Below, piece after piece: positions 41,747-52,500 of a stretch of 52,500 nucleotides of DNA. This stretch comes from Cryptococcus deneoformans JEC21 (taxonomy: Eukaryota > Basidiomycota > Tremellomycetes > Tremellales > Cryptococcaceae). The translations under genes and the position numbers were made by a program. The DNA lies in assembly GCF_000091045.1 (NCBI RefSeq), contig NC_006692.1, positions 874,721 through 927,220 on the forward strand. The letters are read 5' to 3'. The first letter of the stretch is position 1; each line of letters starts with the position of its first letter. The notes below the pieces were generated by a model, which saw nothing but the letters and a program-made list of their open reading frames with translations, ran no database searches and had not been told where the DNA came from.

Positions 41747-43498
41747 TCATGGAGCCTCTTTGGTCACCTTCCTGGACTTCCCAATCTTGGAGCTCAGTCC
41801 GACACCCACACGAGCAGGTACTGTCTTCCGACGAGCTAAGCTTTCGCTCACTGTTCTAGATGCCACGTTACGATGCGACGTTGCCAATAACGTGGCACGG
41901 GTAGCTTCAAAATCACCGGATCGTACTTCATAACCGCCTGGAGGGACATCCTCATCAGAATCCGAAGGCTCCAACGTGTCCATCGTTGGCTTTGGACGAA
42001 GTGGTGGCGGTGATGTGACCTTCTCAATGGAAGGGGATGTAGTCGTGTTAGCGACAGGTATAGGCGATCTGATCCTCCCTTCGATCACATAATAGCCTCC
42101 CAATGGGGCTTCGTCATCAGAGTCCGAGGGGACCATCAAATCCGAGTCTGCTCTGACCAAAGGCGCAGGCACCATCTGCTTTGAAGATGATTTGCTGCCA
42201 GACCGCTTAGCCTTGGTCTTTTCCTTGCCTTTATGAGAAGTCTGATAGAGGTTGAATGTCAGCCTTGAACGATATGTTATAAAGAGAGCATACGGTTTTC
42301 ACTCCATCAACAAAATGCTTTTGATGTTCAATCAAGAATTCTAAAACTTGCTGAGATAACACATGCTCGCGAGGCTGCATGGCGTGTATCTCATGCGAAA
42401 TGATGCCCGGTTGGAATATGAGCGCCAAGTCTGCGTAACGAGATTAGTGTTGCAAATTACAAAAGAAGCAAGAGTAACCCACTTGCTGCAGTCATGAGGT
42501 TAATATCTGAGCGCCTGGCGAAAACACTCAAGAGATCCAATACGTAGAGCAGGAGATACCTGTTGACGTTGGGTAGCGACTGAATGAGATGTTTGTACTC
42601 GTCAATAGCTTGATCGACGGACGTCTCTCCGGACGTAAATTTCTCCATGACCAATCGGAATGCTCCATAGTAGCGGAAGGGCACAATGGGTTCCTAATGA
42701 GACATGTTAGCAATGGTCCATAATATGTCTTGGAAAACAGAAAGATAACTGACCGGCATTTGAGTGAGAAACCTAACTGACATGTAAGCTTGCGTGTCTG
42801 ATACATATCACCAAAGACATACCTCCTGAAAATGGTCCCCACGTCATGCGTGGTGTATGGTAGCCTTTTCCAGTCAATATCTTTACCATACTGCAAGTTG
42901 TCAGTGACCCCCGAAGCCTGAGGATATTACCATCCAATACACACCTTAGGCCCCGTATCGAATAGCAACTGAAGATCTCGCATTCGCTTTGCCGAGCCAG
43001 ATACACGGAAAGTCCCTTCTACCATGGTCGCGTTTTCCTTCAGATACAATCCACACTTGGCCACAACAACTGGGATGACACTAATCATCAGCGCCAATCA
43101 ATATCATTTTAACTCACCCCCAGACGTAAAGGGAATCATCAGGTCCGCTGGTCGATAGCTGCACCGAAGCATACTTTGTAGATATTTCCAGAGGAACCCC
43201 GAACACGACTCGCCCGTCTACTTACAACTTAGCTCAATAATCCCGGCACGATAATAAGTGATTGACTAACCATCCCATTGCTTATCATCAGCCGCCTCCC
43301 TTTCTCTGAAGCCCTTCCACCAAGTCTTCAATCCCTGGGCACGTTCTTTGTCTGATTCACGGGAGCTGACTTCCTTGACAGGAGAAGAAGCACTAGGATA
43401 AGCGGGAGAATTGTTTGCGTCTCCTGGGACGTAGGACGCAGCAGACGGATAAGCAACTCGGCCACGGGCCGGTGCAGGGGAAGGTCTTGTTGACACCA
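41747..43498 (-). CDS. RhoGAP-domain GTPase-activating protein
   Basis: ATG at 43498 opens MVSTRPSPAPARGRVAYPS; the open frame upstream has no better ATG. After a Ser/Pro-rich start and LKTWWKGFREREAADDKQWD, exons give VVFGVPLEISTKYASVQL, GVIPVVVAKCGLYLKENATM and VEGTFRVSGSAKRMRDLQLL, with the catalytic arginine finger in FRVSGS. Next come TTHDVGTIFRRFLTQMPEPI, NVNRYLLLYVLDLLSVFAR and NLALIFQPGIISHEIHAM. This is a complete RhoGAP fold of about 200 residues. The tail is basic and Ser-rich with two repeats of SDSDDEAPLGGYYV and SDSDEDVPPGGYEV. It stops at 41747-41749. It switches off Rho/Cdc42-type GTPases. The specific target cannot be told from sequence. Confidence 0.92.
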
Positions 43499-44502
43499 TC
43501 GAGGTGTGCTCCCCAACCCCGTTGAGACAGAAGAGTAAGGGGTGTGATGATGAACAGCAGAGAAAACGGAGAGCAGACAAAGTTGGCTGATGTACTGCTA
43601 CTTTCGTGGCTGTATAGAGAACGAACAGGCTCTACTGAGATAACTATGAGAAACTGGGCGTGACGTGCCGGATGATTTGTAGAATGGAAGATTATATGAG
43701 GGAAAACGAATTAGTGCTGGTAGTTGCAAGTGTGTGTGGGTGGGGCGGCGGGCTGACTGCTCGTGCTGGTTCTCTTGGTGGCTGGTTGCTCGTCGCTGGA
43801 GAGATGTGGTGTCGTGGACGATGGAAACCACGCTGGGAAGCCGCGGAAGGCGTTTAATGGGCTGGAACAATCGATGCGCGCTGCGTTGTTGCCGGCTCCT
43901 CGCCGCCAAAATCCATTTACATACTACCACACACATACATTCGTTCATTCAGAGGCTTCGTGCTGTACGTACTACACCTCTATCTTTTTGCACTGCGGTC
44001 TTGTTTCTCGCTACCTTTGCATCTCCTCTCGTCTTATCTATCTGAAAAAACCTTCACCAATACTGCCCCTTAATAGTTTGCCTTTCCATCTGCCGGCTAC
44101 TATTGTTTGGATCCACCGGTTCCTCCGCAGTAGTCATTGTACGAGTATCTATCATAAATAAGTTCCATTTTACTTTTGCTATGTATAGTTGCGCATGCGA
44201 CGTCGGCCCGCTGGTTGTTGCATCATCCTGAGTGGTGATATCTATGCATGCATTATTATTTTAACGTACATCGTCGTGTTTTGTTATGTCGTTTACTGGC
44301 TAGTCTTCCTATTTTTCCAGCAAGAGTACTCATCTATAGTCTGCGCTATCACGACCCCAATTGTATATAACCCACACTTCCAGCACTCTGTCAATTTATC
44401 TGACAAGCGTTTCAGGATGGAAGCGATAAAAAGGGGATACACTAATGATACATTTGGGACCGAGACAGAGTCAGTCTGCTAATTTCTATCCACAGATATA
44501 AT
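43499..44502. other. Intergenic between the RhoGAP and sterol glucosyltransferase genes
   Basis: 1.0 kb on the upstream side of the RhoGAP gene and the downstream side of the glucosyltransferase gene. A + frame at 44189-44482 has one hydrophobic helix (IIILTYIVVFCYVVYWLVFL), but I find no other support for it. Confidence 0.45.
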
Positions 44503-47500
44503 TTATCTCGCTGTTCTACGATTATTTGCTGCCCTGGAGATGTTGTAGCTGATAGCACTGACTGCCGTAGCCACGCCATTTTCTGACCGTATGCGTTCAC
44601 CGATCCGAGCCGCTTTCTCAATCATGAGCCTATCGGATGTAGCCTTGATAAGGGCGGAAGCCACATCATCAGACCGCAAAGATGGAACTTTCAACCCAAC
44701 ACCAAGTTTTGAAACACGTATCGACCAAAAGAACTGATCTCTTTAAAAGTGTCAGTTCGTTCGCGATAGTCAATCCGCTTCCTTAAATCGCTTACCCGAA
44801 CCAGGGTTTGATTAAGGTAGGGATACCAGCTCTTAAGCTGGCACCAACAGTTCCAGCACCACCATGATGTAATGCTGCTCGAACTACAGGTGGAATATCA
44901 GCAGGCCAGTAAACACTTGACTTATCAAACTGTATTCACCTCTTGGGAACAACCAAGCATGAGGAATTTTATCGATACCATAACAGCTTTCAGGGAAGGT
45001 GATATTCTGCCCTTCTTTGGCTGGGTCACCACCTCGTGAAGACCATCCTTTGGCAATGATTGCGCAAACATTGGCTGCAGAAATGGAGATCAGTCATACT
45101 AGAACTCTACTCAAACGCCTTCAATTACCTTTTTCGACCGCTTTGATTATACTTCGAGTCATCTCATCAGGTTGTGGGACAACAATAGATCCAAAACCCT
45201 AGTTTGTTGTTGTTATCGCCAACTTAACTATTACCAGATGTCTAAACTTACAATGTAAACTAAAGGCCGTCCTTTTTCATTTGCTCTAACAATAAACTCT
45301 TCCAATGCGGCTGGAGGTACCCAGTCTCTGTCACTATCTTCCAGATTCCAGTATCCAGTAACAATGACATCGTCATGCCAGTCAAGCGGCTTTGGGACAA
45401 CAGAGGGGCTGAAGTTATACAAAAAGGGGACATTCGTAATGGAGAGGGTCGACAAATCTGTCGGTTTCAGGTTGAGGTGCTTTTTACGCCAGCGATTGAT
45501 TTGGGGAGCGGTTGCCTTCCACATAATATTATCGAACAGTACGTAGGTCGCATAATTGAAGCTAGGTCCCATTTCAAATGTTGGAACTAAGAATGCTTGA
45601 GGATACGCAGAGGTCCTAGTCCAAGGCATGGTGAAAGCTCTGAAATATGGTATTTTCAGGGCTTCCGCAATATGTATTCCTGCCATGGCGGATGGGCTTT
45701 CAATGAGGACATCCGCATCTTTACATGCTTGCCATGAATCCAGCAATACTGTGAATGCACAGGTTAATCAATAAAAGGCTATCAATCGACCGCAATTGTG
45801 TTGAACGATCATCAGCTTACAGTTATCCAGCCACTGACGGAACGACCCCAATGACTCTTTGAAGAACCCAGGGGAGAACATTTTATGTTCTTGACTGAGC
45901 TTCATCAGAGCAGTCGGGTCACCTCCTGCTTCGCGGTGTTCAATTCCGTAACCCTCAACCCATTCCTTAAATTCCACTTGAAATTTTATGAGCGGACTTC
46001 AGACCATAAATAACTCACGATGTGTTACTATCACCACTTTATGCCCATCTTTTTTCAGCTGCAGCCCCAATGCGATATAGGGCTGGACATCACCCCTCGA
46101 ACCAATGGTAAGACACACAAAAGTGCGTGGCTCTAGGCGTGCGGTAAAATTTGGACTATTGGCAACAAACGGCAAGTACGGTAGGCTATCATCTGTCACA
46201 GACAGTGGTTGAAATAGAGAGCTTTTTGAGGGGGCAAGGATATCGGCGGGGTGTACTGCAAAAGTTTGCTTGGAGGAAACTGCCATAACCTGCTTTCCAC
46301 TGTTTGACGTTCGGGCTGATGGTGATTTTGAACTGAGAGCTGTAACGCCTGAACTTGTTCCAGCCAATGATTTGATATGTGCCATAACCTTTCACAGTCG
46401 TCAGTTCGCCTGTTGCCCCAAAAATCACTCACTTCATCCCTTGACGAGTGTTTCCAGAATTCGAAGCGAAGATCTTCATGTCCTTTTATCTGCAGAGCAA
46501 GCCCGTGGAAGCGGACCCGTATTCCTGGAACAATGAATACATTTTCCACGTCTTCAACCGGGAAGCGATACTGAGCGGGTCAGCAGAATATTGCGCACAA
46601 TCATGCTTACTCTAATATCGGTTCCAACAGCTACTCTGCGCCAGAAGCAAATATACTGAGGCGTTATAATAATATGGCCACGGGCCGGCAGAAATGACGT
46701 TACAATATAACAGCGTTTCACTGTTGAATTAGCGTCACGGATGTCATTGTTTAGTACTCACTCCATATCCCATCTTCTTCCTTCAAACCGAATACTTTTG
46801 CAGCCATGAAAGCCTTCTCTCGCTTGCGTGTTTGTTGCAGCACGTCATCGCCGCTATCTTCATCCTCGTCCAACTCAGTGGACCCTGTCGTCCCCAAGCT
46901 TTTTGAGTCCAACTCGTCATCTGCAGCAAGGCAATCATGTCCGTCCACTTCGAGGACAATTTTAGGCTCCTTCGCTGTTGCTGCGTATTTCCGCAATTTA
47001 GAAGCATTCACCGCAGATTGCAGCGCTTCAGCAAACCATACCTGTTCGTTGAGGACGGCAATATTAAATTCAAGCAGTTTTTGTTCTTTTGGATTGTCCG
47101 GATTAGCTTGAGAGCCGTTCCAAAGATCAGGTGATCTGGCAGCATCAGCGTCTCCCCTCCAAAGTGAAGATTTTCGAGACGTTGTTTTGGAGCATGGAAG
47201 AGCTGGTGGCTTAACTGATGATATAGAGGACGGATGTATAAGCTTGAGTTTATGAGGAGCATCAGGTATGCGGTTTTCAATGCTTGACAAAAATGAAAAA
47301 GCCGGATGCAACACGACGTCGAGGTCCACATCCAGTCCCATTAGAGTGGCAAAGGAATGATAGCTGCTAATGCCTTTAAGAGTAACTCTGCTCAATGGAA
47401 TGCAGACACGCATCATTGACCAGTTATCGTCGGGAGGGATAAAGCCACTTGATTGGCGCCATTTATATCGCATTTGGCGGAATAGTGCAGCATGGAAGGC

Positions 47501-48828
47501 CCGTCTCCATTGCCCGGCTGATTGCTAATACGCTGATCAGTTTTATTCCATGAAAAAACTCTTACCTCAGTGTCGACAGAGATGTGGCTTCGCTTCCATC
47601 CAGTAGCAGTCTCGTACTCCACATAAAAATCACGAGGATGTTCGGGATCTATTGGTTCCAGTTGTCGTACAGAAGACACTACAGATGTCAGCGAAGTCAG
47701 ATTTATCGACTTACATAAAACACATCTGAGGGGTCGCACGCGACTGGCTTCATCCGCACCAGGATAGGTGGTGACCATCTCCGAGCTTAATTCCATCCAC
47801 ACCCGCCTTGAGGGTCTGATAGCCCCTGGGTAATGAACTGTGACTGGGCCAGCCTGGAGCACGTCCGGTTGACGGACGGTAGCGTCGTTTGTTGCGGACC
47901 CTGTGGAGGAAAGGGCACCGGATCCATAATCAGGAGGAATAGAGGCATGAAAGAGGAGACGATGGGTTGTTAGATGCAAATTGCCCTGTGCCGTTAGCCA
48001 GGCCAGTTTTTAGGTACCTACTATCATCATGACGCTCCTGGACGTCAGCTCTCGAAAAACTGGCAACGACTCACTTAAACACGCTACCCTTGCTTTCAGC
48101 AAGAATTCTCTCAGGTTCCTGGTCCTCATACAAACTGGTAATATCTCCAAACTCGCTTATAATGGCCGCGATCTTCTCTTCGTCAGTGATGTCGTCACCA
48201 TCCAAGGGCATATCATTTTCAGACAGATCCCCAAGCACCCCTATCTTATAATCATCCAAGGATGCGGACGGAGTTAAAAGGATGGATGATTTGGCCCCTA
48301 TTTCGGGTGAAGGATCCTGATCCTTGAGGGGCAAAGGCCTTCTCTTGACTTTCTTACCGCTACGCAACAACATCGCGTTCGACAGATTGCTCAATGACAT
48401 CGCTGAGTGCTCGATGGTGAGCCACCTCCAGTATATAGTGGCATTTAAATGTACTAACCTGTCAGTCGGGCGCTCAGTGAATTCCGCTCTCTTTCAGTGG
48501 CTTTTTCAGCTTCCTCAAGATAGGTTGAAGTTCCTTTTTCATGCTTCACTCGTGAAGGAGTTGAGGGCCTAGTCTCCTGAGAAGCTATATGCAGATGGGG
48601 ATCATCGGCTAGAGCATAGGGACGATCATCCCAAGTCACTGGTGAAGGTCTGTCGCCTTGAGGGAGAAAGTTGGGGAGGACCTCGTTCTCCTCACCTTCA
48701 GCAGCTTCCCCCTGACCAAAATCCCCATCTGAGTTGTCTCCCGCCATGTATTTGAAGAGGTCGAACAGTTGAGCAGCACATGGCGTGCCTGATCGCTGGA
48801 CCGCTTCTGATGGAGAGAACCACCGCAT
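44503..48828 (-). CDS. ATG26: Sterol 3-beta-glucosyltransferase, ATG26/UGT51 type
   Basis: A large protein of about 1,200 residues in ten or more exons. The start is taken at 48828 ([20 protein letters not shown]); an upstream frame could extend it. An acidic N-terminus precedes [18 protein letters not shown] (GRAM domain). A PH domain follows, [19 protein letters not shown] to [18 protein letters not shown], then a second GRAM unit ([20 protein letters not shown]). The GT28 N-lobe starts [20 protein letters not shown], with HKVVIVTH. The acceptor lobe includes [20 protein letters not shown], and the C-lobe has the donor site [20 protein letters not shown] and [17 protein letters not shown]. 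It ends NNRRTAR with TAA at 44503-44505. It glucosylates ergosterol with UDP-glucose, and its membrane targeting is through PH and GRAM. An alternative name is UGT51. Confidence 0.93.
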
Positions 48829-49448
48829 CCGTAAAAAAAAGTGTCGAGCTCTGAGCTGACTCCGATAGCGGCGACGATAGATGGGTTAGACGAGATGAAA
48901 TTATCGAAGCTCCTTAGGAGATTGTATGTGCTCAAGTCCGAACACAGGGACGGATTGTCTAATTTGGAAGATTAGACGGAGGATAGTGAAGGTTGGAGTG
49001 AGGATAGCAGGGTAGGCGGCAAATAATGGGTTCTGTGGGATGTTTCGTTATATGGGCTTGAATAAGCATGTGTAATGGCTGTACATTTATAGGCAAATCC
49101 TCGATCGCCTCGATAAGCCTAAGCTTGTGAAAGCGTCGTCGTGCCTGGCTGACGTCCCCCCGGGCTGGGCTCGGGCGCCGTCCCCCCTCGCATATTAATC
49201 CATCTATAAATAAATAACGTTGAAGATCATTGATAAGGATATGATTACGTAATCATCGGTAAATATTATTTTCAACATGAAGCTCTGTTACACTTCGTCT
49301 TGCACTCCTCCGTCGTTGTCCTTGTTGTTGTCCTCACACAAATTCCTCGCTCAATTATCGTTAAAAGCTCAGCTGCCGATTTATTTGACCAACCGGCTTC
49401 CCTAGATTCCTCCTCTCAGCACATTTCATCAACTCCGCCTTTCCCATA
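48829..49448. promoter_or_regulatory. Divergent promoter region of the glucosyltransferase and RCL1 genes
   Basis: 620 bp. Includes CT-rich leader sequence before RCL1 (49280-49440) and a CCCCCCGGGC patch near 49157. The 5' leader or an extra first exon of the glucosyltransferase may lie between 48829 and 48935, where an ATG-started frame (STYNLLRSFDNFISSNP) exists. Confidence 0.5.
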
Positions 49449-50738
49449 ATGCAGCCCGGCCCTTCGAAGGATATCTTGCGGTTCACCGGCCACAGGCACC
49501 TTCGGCAGCGCATTCTTCTTTCCATCCTTTCCGGCAAATCTATGCGGATTGATGGTATACGCTCAGATGATGTCCACGTCGGTCTCAGAGACTATGAAGT
49601 CAACCTTCTAAGACTGGTAGAGAAGGTCACTAATGGAAGCACGATTGAGATATCTGTCACAGGTAAGGCCACATTATTAGTCTTTCGCTGACCCTTAGGT
49701 ACTTCTTTCATTCTTCATCCTGGATTACTACCTGGGGGTAGTTTCAATCACAGCTGCCACATTGGTCGGTCAATAGGATATTACCTTGAAGTACTGCTCC
49801 CCCTTGCTCCTTTTTGTAAGAAGCCGTTCAACATCACACTGTATGGCGTCACTGGTGAAGAGGGACGTGACATGACTGTAAGTTCTAAGGGCTTATAGAA
49901 GTGCTGATATAGATAAGGTTGATATGATTCGGACTGTCACACTTCCACATTTACATCTTTTTGGAATTTCAGACGGACTCGAACTACAGATTAAAAAGAG
50001 AGGATCCGCTCCCCTTGGCGGTGGCCAGATTTTTTTCAAATGCCCTGTCGTCCGGCAGTTGAATACCTTACATTTCGTTGATAAAGGCAAAATCAAAAAG
50101 ATTCGAGGAGTCTCGTAAGTCTGCCTTCCTTGTACCTTTTTCTAACGATGCAGTTACTCCACTCGTGTTTCTCCACAATTTGCAAATCGCATGGTGGAAT
50201 CTGCACGATCAGTGTTGAACAGATATGTTCCCGACGTATATCTCTACACAGATGTTTATAAAGGAGATGACTCCGGAAAGTGAGTTCTCTATTTCATGTA
50301 CATGAGCTTATCAACAGATCTCCTGGCTATGGCTTAACCCTGGTTACGCAAAGTACAACTTCTGCTGTACATGCTGCAGAATCTCTCTCAGTTGCAGGAG
50401 AAGTTACAACTCCTGAAGATGTTGCTTTATTTGCCAGCCGTCTTCTTTTAGAAGAACTTAGCCGTGGGGGTTGCATCGATAGCAAACACCAGTGGCTCGT
50501 GGCACTGCTCATGGCCCTCGGGAAAGAAGATGTCAGCAAGTGCCTGTTCGGTAGTTTGACACCGTATACGTATGTGGACTGTAGAAACTATTGAGCTGAC
50601 CCCATTAGTGTTCAGTTTTTCCGTGACATGTTCACTTTCTTTGGGACTAAATACAAAATTTCAGAGGAGTCTTCTGGGGAGGTATTGGTTAGCTGTATTG
50701 GCATTGGGTATAGCAACGTCAACAAGTCTATGGCGTAA
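49449..50738 (+). CDS. RCL1: RNA 3'-terminal phosphate cyclase-like protein Rcl1
   Basis: ATG at 49449 opens MQPGPSKDILRFTGHRHLRQ, then RILLSILSGKSMRIDGIRSD. Four introns follow. Exons give FILHPGLLPGGSFNHSCHIG, RSIGYYLEVLLPLAPFCKKP, GLELQIKKRGSAPLGGGQIF, STRVSPQFANRMVESARSVL, SPGYGLTLVTQSTTSAVHAA and SGEVLVSCIGIGYSNVNKSM with TAA at 50736-50738. The family fold is plain. The catalytic histidine of true RNA cyclases, near the C-terminus (HLxDQ), is not seen, as in eukaryotic Rcl1, which has no cyclase activity. It acts in the nucleolus with Bms1 in 18S rRNA maturation. Confidence 0.94.
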
Positions 50739-52058
50739 GGCATGGCCTCGATGATTACTTTATAGAATATGTAAATCAACTTCTCGAGTTGGCATATGTT
50801 GGTTAACTACACCAGAGATAAATTGCCAACAGAAAATCAGACTTCTAGCCAGATACATTTGTCCTATCTCCCTGAGACGAATGACGTTTAAAATTAGAAG
50901 ACTACGAGTATCGTTGACAATGTTTGCGAAAGATCATAACCTATACAACACATGCCTGGGCGGCAGAAAAATCACCTTTCATTCACCTTCCCTTCCTGGA
51001 GGATAACCATGGTGGACGACCTTGAGGGGATTTGGAATGAGTAATAGGTAGTCCAGCTTACAAGCTGTGACTCAGGGGGAGTTCCTTTTTGAAGTCGCTG
51101 GCGCTGTGATGACCATGGGGCGATGATACAAGAGAGCGCCGCACTTCCCTGTAGTAAGAAATGGAAATATATCGCGTACATACTGTAATACGGAGCACAT
51201 ACGCCGTACCTTTTCATCAATCATCTATCGGCCGTCATACAGGGGAGGCACCTATGGTAGGTGAACTATATGCGGCGTTACCACTGCACCCCTCACAAGA
51301 AGCTCTTTATTACAGGGCATAATCAACCAAGAAATGAGCAATCGACGATGAGCATCTTTATTATTTACATACATTTTCAGTCTGAAAAATCCCTAATAAA
51401 ATGATAATGCACGCAATAATTGAGAGAAACACGTCATGATAAAAACCGCCGCGCTGCCTCCACCATCCTCCTGCTGCTGATGCTGCCGAGGTGAATGAGA
51501 ACATTTATTTAATTCGGAATAATAGCAGTTCGGTCGTTATTTATCATCGAGTCGGGTCGTCGCGGATGATACGGCATGCCGCAATCGGAGAAGATGAAAT
51601 TTATACGGAAGACGTGGTGAAAATGCTGTCAGGACAAGCAGTCAAGATCAGGAGGAAGAGGCTGCTTGAACGAGGGAACATGAACAATTTTTAATGGGTG
51701 AACCCCCAACAGACAACGAACTTTCCTCACTGCCCTGCAAATTACAGACAGTAATAAATATATAAGTGCTGCTGCGGGAGCACGAAGAAGAATGATGAGT
51801 CATCGTTGACGCGGAAGCATATGTCATTCGTCGATGGCTGTTTGCCGTGAGTGACCGCCTCGCCCACCTGCCTCCCACAATATTCCGGTCCGGCCGATAG
51901 TCGAATCCACATCCCACATCTTGGCTTCCTGAACAACATTTTATCCGGAGCTCGTTTTTATCCTTCATATTTCCCATCCACATTAACATCATCAAATCCA
52001 AGTAAGTTGCAAAACCGTGATCTCGCCGTAACTGCTATGCTAACTCTAATATTCGAGA
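50739..52058. promoter_or_regulatory. Intergenic region upstream of ZWF1
   Basis: 1.3 kb. A stretch of inverted CAT/ATG-poor sequence lies at 51300-51500. Several short frames on both strands show no domain. A candidate 5'-leader intron for ZWF1 starts GTAAGT near 51993, has CTAAC near 52040, and ends AG at 52057, directly before the ATG. Confidence 0.45.
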
Positions 52059-52500
52059 ATGGCGGCGCCTTCTAACAACAAATCAGGCACCATTCCTTCC
52101 ATGGAGGCATCCGGCGAAGCTCTTACAGACGAGACTGTCGTTATCGTGCTCGGTGCTAGTGGTGACCTTGCCAAAAAGAAGACCTTCCCTGCCCTTTTTG
52201 CCCTTTTCACTCAGGGCCTTTTGCCTAAGGATGTTCATATTGTTGGATATGCGAGAACCAGTGAGTACGATGACGTGCATCGGGGACTGTCTTACTAATT
52301 CATCACAGAGATGGATAAGGATGAGTTCCACAGGCGCGAAATTCAATACATCAAGGGCGATCAGGAAAAGATCAAGCAATTCCAAGAACTTTCTTCTTAC
52401 GTATCGGGCCCTTACGACGAGGATGCTGGTTATAAAGAGCTTCTCAAGCATGTGGAGGAGCTTGAACGCGATAGGAAAACCCGTAACCGCATTTTCTACA
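52059..52500 (+). CDS. ZWF1: Glucose-6-phosphate 1-dehydrogenase, 5' part (partial)
   Basis: ATG at 52059 opens [20 protein letters not shown]. The N-terminal NADP-binding motif is [20 protein letters not shown] ([10 protein letters not shown]), the family's GxxGDLA signature. Then comes [19 protein letters not shown]. An intron of about 49 nt (52262-52308 region) joins to [20 protein letters not shown], and [20 protein letters not shown] continues to the window edge. The substrate-binding motif lies beyond the window. It is the first enzyme of the oxidative pentose phosphate pathway and makes NADPH in the cytosol. Confidence 0.96.

Noticed and set aside
44189..44482. A short frame with one hydrophobic helix
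   Set aside because: It lies wholly in an intergenic region, with no other supporting signal.
46270..47134. Several + strand frames inside the glucosyltransferase gene
   Set aside because: They are antisense shadows. The minus-strand frame contains GRAM and PH domain sequence.

Overview
Eukaryotic DNA, best read as a basidiomycete of the Tremellales (Cryptococcus/Kwoniella-like). The evidence is that the genes are compact, nearly all are cut by short GT-AG introns (down to 37 nt), and several are typically fungal: an ATG26/UGT51-type sterol glucosyltransferase, a VTC1-like protein and an Aly/REF factor. Genus is an inference. No bacterial features are present.

Layout. (1) 1-7461, gene-dense left arm: 3' end of an inositol-monophosphatase-family gene (+), a BuGZ/ZNF207-type zinc-finger gene (-), mitochondrial ribosomal protein L6 (+), a SAP-domain protein of unknown function (-) and a DMPK/MRCK-like AGC kinase (+). 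(2) About 7.5-37.4 kb: roughly 30 kb with no recognisable host gene, made of nested transposable elements. It holds Ty1/copia and Ty3/gypsy gag, protease, RT and RNase H remnants, at least five LTR-like families, several solo LTRs with exact 5-bp target duplications, a 1.46-kb coding-free LTR element, a 2.7-kb element with long terminal inverted repeats, and a complete 6.3-kb CACTA transposon (29021-35330, 3-bp duplication CTT) with two genes. A shrunken relative (8449-11290) and a broken end (14289-15045) of the CACTA family are also present. (3) 37.4-52.5 kb, gene-dense right arm: ARF1 (-), VTC1-like (+), Aly/REF mRNA export factor (-), RhoGAP (-), sterol 3-beta-glucosyltransferase (-), RCL1 (+) and the 5' part of ZWF1 (+).

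The host genes are unrelated housekeeping genes and do not form a cluster. The most interesting part is the middle. Its size, lack of genes and layered retroelements fit a regional centromere or pericentromere as known from Cryptococcus. Four in-frame stops in retroelement frames are all TGA, and one protease has a Gly-to-Arg change in its active site; these fit decay of methylated CpG. CDS coordinates run from start to stop and include introns. Splice sites were read by eye from consensus signals and reading-frame continuity.
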